DNA of 64,000 nt from positions 62,001 through 126,000 of the forward strand of contig JAUIMC010000004.1 in NCBI GenBank assembly GCA_030433215.1, in the 5' to 3' direction. Under the pieces are notes generated by a model. That model was not told the origin of the DNA and did not search any database. It saw only the letters and a list, made by a program, of their open reading frames with translations. Source of the DNA: Alphaproteobacteria bacterium (GTDB lineage: Bacteria; Pseudomonadota; Alphaproteobacteria; Caulobacterales; Parvularculaceae). Positions 8,854-17,478 of this stretch are shown here, one piece after another. A program made the position numbers and the translations under genes. Position 1 is the stretch's first letter. Every line of letters starts with the position of its first letter.

Positions 8854-9522
8854 TTATTCCAGACTCACGCGCAGCGCCGCGATTGCAAAAGCAGGCGTCG
8901 TCGCCGCCATAAACAAGCTAAGAGCGGCCAAAATCAAGGCCTCGGGCGAAACCAGAACGCCGCCTAGCAGAAACGCCTTCGCCGCCATGACGCCGAAGAC
9001 AAGGACCGGCGCGGCGAAAGGCGCGGCGATAACCATGGCGAGAAGCCCGCCGGCGCGCAGTCCCGCGCTCAAGGCGGCGGTCAGCACCGCGATGAAGACC
9101 AGCGCCGGCGCGCCGAGGAGAAGGAGGAAGGCAAGCCCGATCCCCCGCCCGAAGGGAACGCCAAGCATGGTCAGGAAAAACGGCGCCGCGACGATCATCG
9201 GCGCCGCAGCGGTGAGCGCCAGCAGCCCCGCCTTGGTGGCCCAGTAAGGCAGAAGGCTTTTCTGTTCCGCGGCAAAGACGCGCAAGGAGCCGTCGCCAAG
9301 GTCGCTTTCGAAGAGATCCGCCGCCGCGAACTGGATGGCGAGCGCCGCCGCTAGCCAGATCGCCGCCGGCGCCGCGGCCGCAAGCGCGGTCAGGGACGGA
9401 CCGAAGGCGATCCCCGCCAGCGCGGTGAAGACCGCAAAGAAGAACAGCGCATAAAACCACCCGCCCCCGGACCGGAAGGCGAGCGCGAGATCGCGCGTTA
9501 GGATGGCGGTTCCAAGTTTCAT
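8854..9522 (-). CDS. ccmB: Heme exporter permease CcmB
   Basis: A polytopic permease of 222 residues that works with the CcmA ATPase to drive release of heme-loaded CcmE from CcmC. The start MKLGTAILTRDLALAFRSG and the succession of hydrophobic helices fit CcmB. It overlaps ccmA by 4 bp (ATGA), showing translational coupling in ccmABCD. Confidence 0.93.
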   Translation of the reverse strand: MKLGTAILTRDLALAFRSGGGWFYALFFFAVFTALAGIAFGPSLTALAAAAPAAIWLAAALAIQFAAADLFESDLGDGSLRVFAAEQKSLLPYWATKAGLLALTAAAPMIVAAPFFLTMLGVPFGRGIGLAFLLLLGAPALVFIAVLTAALSAGLRAGGLLAMVIAAPFAAPVLVFGVMAAKAFLLGGVLVSPEALILAALSLFMAATTPAFAIAALRVSLE

Positions 9523-10136
9523 CGCGCCAGCTCCAGCCGCTTGAAGCCGTCGCCGAGGTCGTCATGGGTCGCGACAATGGCGACGCCGCCGCGCGCGAGA
9601 TGATCGTCAATCAGTCTGCGGATGATCTTCACGCCGTCGCGGTCAATGGCCGCTGTCGGCTCGTCAAGGAGCCAGACCTCGCGCTGCGCCAGAAGCGCGC
9701 GCGCGAGATCCACCCGGCGGCGCTGGCCAGCCGACAGGGAGCGCGCGCGCAGGCGCCGGAAAGCCATGGCGTCGACCGCTTCGAGCGCGGCTTTCACCTC
9801 CCCGCCGCCATAGGTCTTCGCCCAGAACGCCAGATTCTCTTCCGCGGTCAGGGCCGGTTTGACGCTCGCCTCATGGCCGAGGAAGAAAACGCTTGCCTCG
9901 GGCGGGCGGTCCGTCTCGGCCCCGCCCTCGCGCCAGCGAAGCGCGCCTTCCGCCGGGCGGATCAGCCCCGCGAACATGGAAAGAAGGCTCGACTTGCCGG
10001 CCCCGTTGGGCCCGAAAAGCTGCAATCCCTCCCCGGCTTTCAAGGCGAAACTCACCCCGCGCACGATCGCCGCCCCGGCGCGGTCGCACCCGGCGTTCTC
10101 GGCGGAAAGGCTGATGTCGCGCCGGTATCGGTCCAT
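9519..10136 (-). CDS. ccmA: Heme exporter ATP-binding subunit CcmA
   Basis: An ABC ATPase of 205 residues powering the CcmAB complex. It shows Walker A GPNGAGKSS, signature LSAGQRRRVDLARALL, Walker B VWLLDEPTAAID and the H-loop in VATHDD. It is first in the ccmABCD operon and divergent from ccmE across a 124-bp gap that must hold both promoters. Confidence 0.95.
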   Translation of the reverse strand: MDRYRRDISLSAENAGCDRAGAAIVRGVSFALKAGEGLQLFGPNGAGKSSLLSMFAGLIRPAEGALRWREGGAETDRPPEASVFFLGHEASVKPALTAEENLAFWAKTYGGGEVKAALEAVDAMAFRRLRARSLSAGQRRRVDLARALLAQREVWLLDEPTAAIDRDGVKIIRRLIDDHLARGGVAIVATHDDLGDGFKRLELAR

Positions 10137-10260
10137 GGGGTCAAGGGTTTAGGGCAATTCGCCCGCGCTGGACAGGCGCGCCGGCGCCGCAAATGGCGCG
10201 ACAATGAGCGCCTTGCGATTGCGTTTGGCGCCGGGCCCGGGACGTCCTAAATAAGGCCCC

Positions 10261-10713
10261 ATGAAACCGATCCACCGGAACCGGCGTTTAGGCCTTGTGG
10301 CCGGCGGAGGCGTCCTCCTCGCCGCCGCGGCGGGACTCGTCTTCACCGCGCTCCAGCGCAATATTTCCTACTTCTATACGCCAAGCGAGGCCGAAGAAGC
10401 GGCCATCGCGCCGGAAACGCGCATCCGCCTCGGCGGGCTCGTGGAGACCGGCAGCGTCGAGCATGGCGACGGCCTCGCTATCTCCTTCCGGGTGACGGAC
10501 GGGACCGCGACCATGCCGGTCACCTATGCCGGCATCGTGCCCGACCTCTTCCGCGAGGGTCAGGGCGTCATCGCGCAAGGGGCATTCAACGCCGAGGGCG
10601 TTTTCGTCGCGAGCACCATTCTCGCCAAGCATGACGAGAATTACATCCCGAAAGAGCTTCAGGGCATCAGCCACGAGATAAAGCCCGCCGAAGACGCGCC
10701 CCTGACGAATTAA
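10261..10713 (+). CDS. ccmE: Cytochrome c maturation heme chaperone CcmE
   Basis: A membrane-anchored periplasmic protein that covalently carries heme to the cytochrome ligation machinery. It has 150 residues, an N-terminal anchor (GLVAGGGVLLAAAAGLVFTAL), an OB-fold domain and the heme-attachment motif HDENY with His124 and Tyr128. Unusually for a compact ccm set, it is divergent from ccmABCD. No ccmF, ccmG or ccmH is in the window. Confidence 0.95.
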   Translation: MKPIHRNRRLGLVAGGGVLLAAAAGLVFTALQRNISYFYTPSEAEEAAIAPETRIRLGGLVETGSVEHGDGLAISFRVTDGTATMPVTYAGIVPDLFREGQGVIAQGAFNAEGVFVASTILAKHDENYIPKELQGISHEIKPAEDAPLTN

Positions 10714-10740
10714 GTTCTGCCCATTCCAAACAAAGCGGAT

Positions 10741-10815
10741 TGTGTCATGCCCGGGCTTGTCCCGGGCATCCAGTCCTTAATGCTGGATCGCCGGCGTAAA
10801 GCCGGCGATGACACA
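10741..10815. repeat. Three-arm cloverleaf palindromic element
   Basis: A 75-bp element between ccmE and upp that folds like a tRNA outline. The closing stem is TGTGTCAT (10741-10748) with ATGACACA (10808-10815). Arm 1 is GCCCGGG-CTTGT-CCCGGGC (10749-10767), arm 2 ATCCAG with CTGGAT (10768-10788) and arm 3 CGCCGGC-GTAAA-GCCGGCG (10789-10807). It resembles the short dispersed intergenic palindromes (REP/MITE-like) common in alphaproteobacteria and has the same topology as 26632-26703. It carries no open frame. Confidence 0.8.
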
Positions 10816-10861
10816 TCAGGTTGCGTGTATGCATTTCGTAAAATGAGGCACAAATCCCATT

Positions 10862-11497
10862 TTACCCCTTTGTCCCATAAATCCGGTCGCCGGCGTCGCC
10901 GAGGCCCGGCATGATATAGCCGACCTCATTGAGCTGGCGGTCGAGCGCCGCGGTGATGACCGGCACGTCGGGATGCGCCGCCGAGAATTTCTCGACGCCT
11001 TCCGGCGCGGCGACGAGACAGAGAAACTTCATGTTTTTTGCGCCGGCTTTCTTGAGTTCATTGGCCGCGTCGATGGCGGTGTTCCCCGTCGCCAGCATGG
11101 GATCGACGAGCACAACAAGCCGCTCGCCAAGCTTGTCCGGCGTCTTGAAATAATAGCGGTGCGCCTCCAGCGTGTCGTGGTCGCGATAGATGCCCACATG
11201 ACCGACCCGCGCCGAGGGAATGAGATCCAAAAGCCCGTCGAGGAGCCCGTTCCCGGCGCGCAGGATTGACACGAAACAGAGTTTCTTGCCCTCGAGATAG
11301 GGCGCCGTCATTTTTTCAATCGGCGTTTCGATCTCCACCTCTTTCAGCTTCAGATCCCGCGTCACTTCGCAGCCGAGCACGAAGGCGACCTCGCGGATGA
11401 CCTGGCGGAACTGCGCCGTCGAGGTGGTCTTGTCTCTGAGGATCGTCAACTTGTGCTTGATGAGGGGGTGATCGACGATGGTGAGGTTGTCGGACAT
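10862..11497 (-). CDS. upp: Uracil phosphoribosyltransferase
   Basis: Converts uracil and PRPP to UMP in pyrimidine salvage. It has 211 residues, the usual length. The PRPP loop is [13 protein letters not shown], the flexible loop region contains ILRAGNGL, and the C-terminal uracil-binding part ends [17 protein letters not shown]. It is divergent from a cytosine deaminase gene 82 bp away. Together these turn free cytosine into UMP. Confidence 0.96.
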   Translation of the reverse strand: MSDNLTIVDHPLIKHKLTILRDKTTSTAQFRQVIREVAFVLGCEVTRDLKLKEVEIETPIEKMTAPYLEGKKLCFVSILRAGNGLLDGLLDLIPSARVGHVGIYRDHDTLEAHRYYFKTPDKLGERLVVLVDPMLATGNTAIDAANELKKAGAKNMKFLCLVAAPEGVEKFSAAHPDVPVITAALDRQLNEVGYIMPGLGDAGDRIYGTKG

Positions 11498-11579
11498 GGC
11501 TTTGCGCGCCCTTGATTGTCATAATCGCTCGGCGCCTTTATCGATCATGGGGCGGAGCTTGTCCATCGGGAGGTCCAAA

Positions 11580-12026
11580 ATGCTGGAAGACTGGGATAAG
11601 GAATTCATCGAGCGCGCCTTCCTTCAGGCAAAAAAGAGCTATGACGAAGGCGGCCTTCCCATCGGCTCGGTGCTGGCGCGCGGAAGCGAGCTGATCGCCG
11701 AGGGCCATAATCAGCGGGTGCAAAAAGGCGATCCCATTGCGCATGGCGAGATGGATTGCTTGCGCAAGGCCGGCCGCCAGAAAAGCTATCGCGACCTGAC
11801 GCTCTACACCTCGCTGTCGCCCTGCATGATGTGCTCAGGCACTATCGTGCAATTCAAGATTCCGCGCGTCGTCATCAACGACACGGAAAATTTCGGCGGC
11901 AATGAAGCGTTTCTCAAGTCGCGCGGCGTCGCGGTAATCGACGTCGCGCATCCTGCCTCGCTCGACCTGATGGCGCGCTTCATCCGCGAAAAGCCGGACC
12001 TGTGGAACGAAGATATTATGGAGTGA
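11580..12026 (+). CDS. Cytosine deaminase of the yeast FCY1-like CDA fold
   Basis: A zinc deaminase predicted to convert cytosine to uracil. ATG 11580 follows GGGAGG by 6 nt, giving 148 residues; an upstream in-frame ATG would add 34 residues overlapping upp leader DNA. Zinc ligands are His55 with the proton-shuttle Glu57 (AHGEMD) and Cys82/Cys85 (SPCMMC). The C-terminal pattern ending PDLWNEDI closely resembles yeast cytosine deaminase rather than the TadA or the amidohydrolase-type bacterial CodA. Pairing with divergent upp supports a cytosine-to-UMP salvage role. A guanine deaminase or other nucleoside deaminase is the main alternative. Confidence 0.8.
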   Translation: MLEDWDKEFIERAFLQAKKSYDEGGLPIGSVLARGSELIAEGHNQRVQKGDPIAHGEMDCLRKAGRQKSYRDLTLYTSLSPCMMCSGTIVQFKIPRVVINDTENFGGNEAFLKSRGVAVIDVAHPASLDLMARFIREKPDLWNEDIME

Positions 12027-12031
12027 GTTTT

Positions 12032-12142
12032 CCTCTCCCGTTTACGGGGGAGGTGTCGAAACCGGACGAAGTCCGGTTAAGACGGAGGGGGTTTAGACCC
12101 CCATCCCCGGCTTCGCCGGTACTTCCCCCGCAAGCGGGGGAA
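12032..12142. repeat. Five-hairpin palindromic intergenic element
   Basis: The whole gap between the deaminase gene and leuB (convergent) is five consecutive hairpins. Stems and their loops are: CCTCTCCCG / CGGGGGAGG, loop TTTA (12032-12053); AACCGGAC / GTCCGGTT, loop GAA (12060-12078); GGGGGT / ACCCCC, loop TTAG (12087-12102); CCGGC / GCCGG, loop TTC (12107-12119); TTCCCCCGC / GCGGGGGAA, loop AA (12123-12142). It is a dispersed-repeat-like unit that may also act as a bidirectional transcription end. No coding potential is seen. Confidence 0.75.
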
Positions 12143-12146
12143 TAAG

Positions 12147-13190
12147 TCAGCCAATCAACTCGCAAACAGCATCCGTGAACGACGCTGTGCTGTCTTCGCC
12201 GCCGATATCGCCGGTGCCGCGGCCCGAGGCGAGCGCTTTAGACACCGCCGCCTCGATGGCGTCGGCCGCCGCGCCTTCACCGAGAGAAAAGCGCAGCAAC
12301 ATCGCCGCGCTCATGATCGCGCCCACGGGGTTCGCCTTGCCCTGCCCCGCAATATCCGGCGCGGAGCCGTGGATCGGCTCGTAAAGCCCGCGCGTTCCTT
12401 CACCGAGCGAGGCAGACGGCGCGAGACCGATAGAGCCCGACAGAACGCTCGCCTCGTCGCTCAATATATCGCCGAAGAGGTTTTCGGTGAGGATAACGTC
12501 GAACTCCGCCGGCGCCTGGATCAATTTCATGGCCATGGCGTCGACGAGAACATGGGTGAGCTCGACGTCTTTGTATTCCGCTTCGTGCAGTTCCTTGACG
12601 GCGCTGCGCCACAGCCGGCTCGTCGCCAGGACATTCGCCTTATCCACCGACGCCACGCGGCCGCCGCGTTTTTTCGCCGCTTCGAAAGCGATGCGCGCGA
12701 CGCGGATCACCTCGTCCTTGGTGTAAAGACACTGGTCGGTCGCGAGATCGTAACCCTCCGTGCGCTCCCCGAAATAGAGCCCGCCGGTCAGCTCACGGAC
12801 AATCAGGAGATCAACGCCTTTGACGCGCTCTTCGCGCAGGGGCGAGAGATGTTCCATGCCCGACGCGACGGAAACGGGCCGGAGATTGGCGAACACGCCG
12901 AGGGCCTTCCTCATTTCCAAAAGCCCCGCCTCAGGGCGTTTTTTCGCGCCGTCCCATTTCGGCCCGCCGATCGCGCCGAGAAAAATCGCATCCGCCTCGA
13001 GGCAGGCCTGTTTGGTTTCCGCCGGGAACGGATCGCCCATGGCGTCAATGGCGGCCCCGCCGAAAAAACAGTCTTGATACTCAAGCGACAGCGAATTCTT
13101 CTTCGCTGCGGCGTCGAGCACTTTTTTCGCCGCATGAGCGACTTCGGGGCCGACGCCGTCGCCAGGCAGAAATGCGATTTTCGCAGTCAT
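12147..13190 (-). CDS. leuB: 3-isopropylmalate dehydrogenase
   Basis: NAD-dependent oxidative decarboxylation of 3-isopropylmalate, the third step of the leucine branch. It has 347 residues with the typical start MTAKIAFLPGDGVGPEV, substrate-binding VRELTGGLYFGE, metal-site DAMAMKLI and FGDILSDEASVL, and nucleotide-site HGSAPDIAGQGKANP. It is the last gene of the minus-strand leu set, 2 bp after leuD. Confidence 0.97.
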   Translation of the reverse strand: MTAKIAFLPGDGVGPEVAHAAKKVLDAAAKKNSLSLEYQDCFFGGAAIDAMGDPFPAETKQACLEADAIFLGAIGGPKWDGAKKRPEAGLLEMRKALGVFANLRPVSVASGMEHLSPLREERVKGVDLLIVRELTGGLYFGERTEGYDLATDQCLYTKDEVIRVARIAFEAAKKRGGRVASVDKANVLATSRLWRSAVKELHEAEYKDVELTHVLVDAMAMKLIQAPAEFDVILTENLFGDILSDEASVLSGSIGLAPSASLGEGTRGLYEPIHGSAPDIAGQGKANPVGAIMSAAMLLRFSLGEGAAADAIEAAVSKALASGRGTGDIGGEDSTASFTDAVCELIG

Positions 13191-13192
13191 TC

Positions 13193-13768
13193 TTATTGTC
13201 TTTCGTAATCTTCGATGGCGGGCATCTGATTGATGAGATGGCCGAGCGGATCGACCCCGTCTAAGAGGCAGCGCCGGGCGAAAGCTTCGATCGGGAAGCT
13301 TCCCTTTTCGCCGTCGCCGAAAGTCACTTCGCAGCTTTCGAGATCGATGGTGACTTCCGCGCCCGGCGAAGCAAGCAGCTTTTTATGAGTCTCTTCGTCG
13401 ACTTCGACGGGCAAGAGGCCGTTCTTCTGGGCGTTGCTCTTGAAGATGTCGGCAATGTCGGAGCTGATCACCGCGCGGAAGCCGAAATCCGACAGCGCCC
13501 AGGGCGCGTGTTCGCGCGAGGAACCGCAGCCGAAATTCGAGCCGGCGACGAGGATCTTGTGGGTCTCGGGATTAACGCCGTTGAAGACGGAAGAGTTTTT
13601 CGGGCGTCCGTCCTCATCGTAACGCCAGTCGAAAAAGGCCGACGCGCCGAGCCCTTCCTTGGTGGTCGTCGTCAAAAACCGCGCCGGAATGATCTGGTCG
13701 GTGTCGATATTCTCCTGGGTGAGAACTACGGTGCGCGATGTCAGCGTCTTGATCGGATCGAAAGACAT
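13193..13768 (-). CDS. leuD: 3-isopropylmalate dehydratase small subunit
   Basis: The swivelling-domain subunit of isopropylmalate isomerase (191 residues). Motifs ENIDTDQIIPARFL and GSNFGCGSSREHAPWAL are diagnostic. Its ATG overlaps the last base of the leuC stop (TAATG), indicating coupled translation of the two subunits. Confidence 0.97.
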   Translation of the reverse strand: MSFDPIKTLTSRTVVLTQENIDTDQIIPARFLTTTTKEGLGASAFFDWRYDEDGRPKNSSVFNGVNPETHKILVAGSNFGCGSSREHAPWALSDFGFRAVISSDIADIFKSNAQKNGLLPVEVDEETHKKLLASPGAEVTIDLESCEVTFGDGEKGSFPIEAFARRCLLDGVDPLGHLINQMPAIEDYERQ

Positions 13769-15198
13769 TACGCGCTCTCCTTCGCGAACAGATAAGGCCG
13801 CGGATCGGTAATGCGTCCCTCAATGGCGGACGCCGCCGCCGTCGCGGGGCTCGCAAGCACGGTGCGGACGCCCTTGCCCTGACGGCCGATGAAATTGCGG
13901 TTCGAGGTCGAGACCACGAGCTCGCCCGGATTGCCCGAGTCGCCGTTCATGGCGATGCACATGGAGCAGCCCGGCTCGCGCCATTCGGCTCCGGCGGCGA
14001 GAAAAATCTCGTGAAGCTTTTCCGCTTCAGCCGCCTGTTTCACTGCAACCGAACCCGGCACGATGAGCGCGATAACGCCGTCCTTGACCTTGCGCCCGCG
14101 CATCACCTGCGCCGCCTCGCGCAGATCAGACAGGCGCGAATTGGTGCAGCTGCCGATGAAGACACGGTCGACCGCAGCGTCATGAAACGGCTTGCCGGCC
14201 TCGAATTTCATATAGTCGGCGGCGTGTTTTTCCGCTTCCGAATGGGGCTCCGGCGCAATCGCGTCGACCGGCGCGGCGGCGTCCGGCGACACGCCGAAGG
14301 TGATCATGGGACGGATAGTCGACGCGTCCACATGCACTTCCTTGTCGAAATGCGCGCCGAGTTCGCTTTTGAGTTCGGACCAGTCGGCGAGCGCCTCATT
14401 CCAGGCAAGGCCCTTGGGCGTGAAGTCGCGGCCATGCAGCCATTCGAAGGTCGTCTCGTCCGGCGCGACCATGCCGAAGCGGGCGCCCGCCTCAATTGAC
14501 ATGTTGCAGAGCGTCATGCGCCCGTCCATGGACAGCGCGCGCACCGCCTCGCCGGCGAATTCGATGGCGTAGCCCTGCCCGCCATCGGCGCCGATCTGGG
14601 CGATCATGGCGAGCGCCATGTCTTTCGCGCCGACGCCTTCCGGCAGGGCCCCGTCAAAGATGACGCGCATGGATTTGGGCTTCCTTTGAAGCACGCATTG
14701 CGTCGCCAGCACATGGCCCACTTCCGTGGTGCCGATGCCGAAGGCGAGCGCGCCAAAGGCGCCGTGGGTCGAGGTATGGCTGTCGCCGCAGACGATGGTC
14801 TTGCCCGGCTGCGTCAGCCCCAGCTCCGGCCCGATGACATGGACGATGCCGCGGCGCGGATCGCCCATGTTCAAAAGCTCGACGCCGTGTTCCTCGCAGT
14901 TTTCGATCAGCCGCTCGACCTGCGACTTCGCTTCCGGCGTCGCATAGGGAAGCTCGCCCCGGTCATTGGCAGGCAGGGTCGGCGTCGAATGGTCGAGCGT
15001 GCCGAAGGTGCGGTCTGGGCGGCGCACTTTAAGACCGCGCTCGGCCAGCACCGAAAAGGCCTGGGGCGAGGTCACCTCATGAATGAGGTGGAGGTCGATA
15101 TACAACACCGCAGGCGCCTCCGCCGTCTCCTCGACGACGACATGACGCTCCCACAATTTGTCGAATAAGGACGTCGGACTTTCATTCGCAATAGTCAT
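13768..15198 (-). CDS. leuC: 3-isopropylmalate dehydratase large subunit
   Basis: The [4Fe-4S] aconitase-family subunit that isomerises 2-isopropylmalate to 3-isopropylmalate with LeuD. It has 476 residues. Cluster cysteines are in [15 protein letters not shown] and GCSMCIAMN, and the substrate motif is [21 protein letters not shown]. It overlaps leuA by 4 bp (ATGA). Confidence 0.97.
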   Translation of the reverse strand: MTIANESPTSLFDKLWERHVVVEETAEAPAVLYIDLHLIHEVTSPQAFSVLAERGLKVRRPDRTFGTLDHSTPTLPANDRGELPYATPEAKSQVERLIENCEEHGVELLNMGDPRRGIVHVIGPELGLTQPGKTIVCGDSHTSTHGAFGALAFGIGTTEVGHVLATQCVLQRKPKSMRVIFDGALPEGVGAKDMALAMIAQIGADGGQGYAIEFAGEAVRALSMDGRMTLCNMSIEAGARFGMVAPDETTFEWLHGRDFTPKGLAWNEALADWSELKSELGAHFDKEVHVDASTIRPMITFGVSPDAAAPVDAIAPEPHSEAEKHAADYMKFEAGKPFHDAAVDRVFIGSCTNSRLSDLREAAQVMRGRKVKDGVIALIVPGSVAVKQAAEAEKLHEIFLAAGAEWREPGCSMCIAMNGDSGNPGELVVSTSNRNFIGRQGKGVRTVLASPATAAASAIEGRITDPRPYLFAKESA

Positions 15199-16793
15199 GA
15201 CGCCGCGGCCTCGCTTTCCACAACAGTAAGGCCGGCGCGCACAGCCGCCGCCTGATTGATCGCGGCGACGAAAGCGGCGACCGCCGCGTCCGCGATGTCC
15301 ACTTCCTTGCCTTTGCCGGCGAAATCGCGCCCGTCGACGGTGACAACGGCGTCAGCGCGCACGACGCCTTCTTCCGCTACGTGATGCAGATCGAGCGTCT
15401 TGATGACGCCGGAAACATCGGTGATGGCGCAGACAGCGGCGAAGGCGGCGTCGATAGGCCCGGCGCCTTCATGGGTCACCGTGTGCTGCTCGCCGGTGTC
15501 ATGCTCGAGGGTGATGCGCGCATAGGGCTTCGTCCCCTCCTCCATGTCGATGCGCAGCTCCGTGCGGCGCATGCGCCAGGGGCCGACCCGTCCGTCGACG
15601 ACGGAATTGCCGGTGACCAGCTTGATGAGCTGCGCGTCGCTGACCTCACGGGTCGTGTCCGCCAGTTTCTTGAAGGCCGGGAAGATGTCTTCCACTTTCT
15701 GCGGCGAAATCTTGAAACCCAGCGCTTCGGCGCGCGCGCGCACAGCGTGTTTGCCGGAATGCTTGCCGAGGACGATGGAATTGGCGGGCATCCCCACCGA
15801 TTCCGCATCCATGATTTCATAGGTGCGCTTGTTCGCCAACACGCCATGCTGGTGAATGCCGCTTTCATGGGCGAAGGCGTTCTTGCCGACCACCGCCTTG
15901 TTGCGCGGGATCGGATTGTGCGTGACCCGCGACAAGGCGAGGCTCGCCGGATAGAGCTTGGTGGTTTCGATCTGGGTCGACAGGCCAAAGAAATCCTTGC
16001 GGGTTTCGAGCGCCATGACAGCTTCTTCCAGGGAACAGTTGCCCGCCCGCTCGCCGATGCCGTTGATGGCGCATTCAATCTGGCGGGCGCCGCCGCGCAC
16101 GGCGGCCAGCGAATTCGCCACCGCCATGCCGAGATCGTCATGGCAGTGCGTCGAAAACGTCACCTTGTCGGCGTCCTTGGCGTTTTCCTTCAGGAACCGG
16201 AAGAGATCGGCGATTTCCTCCGTCGTCGTGTAGCCGACCGTGTCGGGAATGTTGATGGTCGTGGCGCCGGCCTCGATCGCCGTGTTCACCGCTTCGATCA
16301 GATAGTCGCGCTCGGTGCGGATGGCGTCTTCGGGCGAGAACTCGACCTCGTCGCACAAGGGCACGGCGAAGGCGACGAGCCGGCCGATCTTCTCGATGAT
16401 CTCGTCCTTCGTCATCTTCAGCTTGGCTTCACGGTGAAGCGGGCTGGTGCCGATGAAGGTGTGGATGCGCTTGTGGCGCGCAGACTCCAAAGCCTTGGCC
16501 GACGCCTCGATATCCTTGTCGTTGAGGCGCGACAGAGAGCAGATCGTCGGCCCCCTGATTTCCGAGGCGATGGCGGCGATCGCCGCCGCGTCGCCGGGCG
16601 AAGCCGCGGCGAAACCCGCCTCGATAATGTCCACATTCAGCGCTTCGAGCGCGCGGGCGACGACCATCTTGGCGTCCGTCGCCATGGAAAAGCCCGGCGC
16701 CTGTTCGCCGTCGCGCAAGGTGGTGTCGAAAATCTTGACATGGTCGTCGGGCTTTGCCCGTACCCCGCCATCTTCTGTTTCTGTCTTGGTCAC
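15195..16793 (-). CDS. leuA: 2-isopropylmalate synthase
   Basis: Committed step of leucine synthesis: condenses acetyl-CoA and 2-oxoisovalerate. The catalytic TIM barrel shows [13 protein letters not shown], the metal HxH in [15 protein letters not shown] and [16 protein letters not shown]-terminal LeuA regulatory domain for leucine feedback follows. GTG 16793 is preferred (532 residues) because AAGGA lies 8-9 nt upstream. The longer ATG start at 16853 would overlap the leader peptide and its hairpin. Expression is probably controlled by the Leu-rich leader just upstream. Confidence 0.95.
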   Translation of the reverse strand: MTKTETEDGGVRAKPDDHVKIFDTTLRDGEQAPGFSMATDAKMVVARALEALNVDIIEAGFAAASPGDAAAIAAIASEIRGPTICSLSRLNDKDIEASAKALESARHKRIHTFIGTSPLHREAKLKMTKDEIIEKIGRLVAFAVPLCDEVEFSPEDAIRTERDYLIEAVNTAIEAGATTINIPDTVGYTTTEEIADLFRFLKENAKDADKVTFSTHCHDDLGMAVANSLAAVRGGARQIECAINGIGERAGNCSLEEAVMALETRKDFFGLSTQIETTKLYPASLALSRVTHNPIPRNKAVVGKNAFAHESGIHQHGVLANKRTYEIMDAESVGMPANSIVLGKHSGKHAVRARAEALGFKISPQKVEDIFPAFKKLADTTREVSDAQLIKLVTGNSVVDGRVGPWRMRRTELRIDMEEGTKPYARITLEHDTGEQHTVTHEGAGPIDAAFAAVCAITDVSGVIKTLDLHHVAEEGVVRADAVVTVDGRDFAGKGKEVDIADAAVAAFVAAINQAAAVRAGLTVVESEAAAS

Positions 16794-16837
16794 GTTTGAA
16801 TTCCTTCGTTCTGTTCCTTGATTAAGCCGACTTCTAA

Positions 16838-16859
16838 CGCGCGGAGATTTCACCGCGCG
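16838..16859 (-). promoter_or_regulatory. Leader hairpin between leu leader peptide and leuA
   Basis: A perfect 7-bp stem, CGCGCGG with CCGCGCG around an 8-nt loop, spans the stop codon of the leader peptide. No U-run follows on the minus strand, so it does not look like a classic terminator. Leader codons CTC CTT contain TCCTT, complementary to AAGGA of the leuA ribosome site. A ribosome-position switch acting on leuA translation is therefore possible, but this is inference. Confidence 0.5.
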
Positions 16860-16906
16860 GGGCTAAGGAGCAGGCTCGTCAGGTTCAACAGAAGACGCGG
16901 AAACAT
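16850..16906 (-). CDS. Leucine-rich leader peptide (leuL-like)
   Basis: An 18-codon frame begins 6 nt after the ilvN stop: MFPRLLLNLTSLLLSPAR then TGA. Seven of 18 residues are Leu, in runs CTT CTG TTG and CTG CTC CTT, exactly what is expected of a ribosome-stalling attenuator peptide that senses charged tRNA-Leu. AAAGGA lies upstream inside the end of ilvN. A hairpin covers the stop codon, and leuA starts 56 nt beyond it. It is too short for routine gene calling. Confidence 0.75.
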   Translation of the reverse strand: MFPRLLLNLTSLLLSPAR

Positions 16907-16911
16907 GGGTG

Positions 16912-17478
16912 TCAGTCCTTTTCAGCGCCGCGGCGGATGGACAGAACGCCGGTGCGGGAAACCTCCGAAAGCCCCAGGGGCTTCATCAGGTCGATAAAGG
17001 CGTTGATCTTGTCGCGCGCGCCCGTGATCTCGAACACGAACGACTGATGCGTCGTATCGAGCGCGCGGGCGCGGAAAATATCAGCCAGACGCATGGCCTC
17101 GACGCGCTGGTCGCCCTCATTGACGACCTTGATGAGCGCCAGCTCGCGTTCGAGCGCGTCGGTCTCGGCCGACACGTCGATCACCCTGCGCACCGGCACC
17201 AGACGCCCGAGCTGCGCCTTGATCTGTTCGATCTTCGAGGGCGAGCCGCGCGTCACGACGGTAATGCGCGAAGTGTGCTTTTCCATATCGGTCTCGGCGA
17301 CCGTCAGGCTTTCGATATTGTAGCCGCGCGCCGAGACGAGCCCGACGACCCGCGCCAGGACGCCCGGCTCGTTGTCGACGATGATCGCGAGAATGACCTC
17401 GCGCTCCGCGCCTTCGTCTCGGGTGACCGGATAGACCGATTGCGACTGAGCGCCGCTCTGTGAACTTTGGGCGGTCAT
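16912..17478 (-). CDS. ilvN: Acetolactate synthase small regulatory subunit
   Basis: The regulatory subunit (188 residues) that confers valine feedback inhibition on acetolactate synthase. An N-terminal ACT domain (ILAIIVDNEPGVLARVVGLVSARG) is followed by the ALS_ss_C domain (LALIKV..RARALDTTHQSFVFEITG). It overlaps ilvB by 4 bp. Also called ilvH. The leu leader peptide starts right after its stop, so it sits at the junction of the ilv and leu parts of the array. Confidence 0.95.
   Translation of the reverse strand: MTAQSSQSGAQSQSVYPVTRDEGAEREVILAIIVDNEPGVLARVVGLVSARGYNIESLTVAETDMEKHTSRITVVTRGSPSKIEQIKAQLGRLVPVRRVIDVSAETDALERELALIKVVNEGDQRVEAMRLADIFRARALDTTHQSFVFEITGARDKINAFIDLMKPLGLSEVSRTGVLSIRRGAEKD

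Noticed and set aside
10741-10815. tRNA gene suggested by the cloverleaf shape
   Set aside because: No T-loop, D-loop or anticodon consensus bases, and arms are perfect GC palindromes; it is a repeat element.
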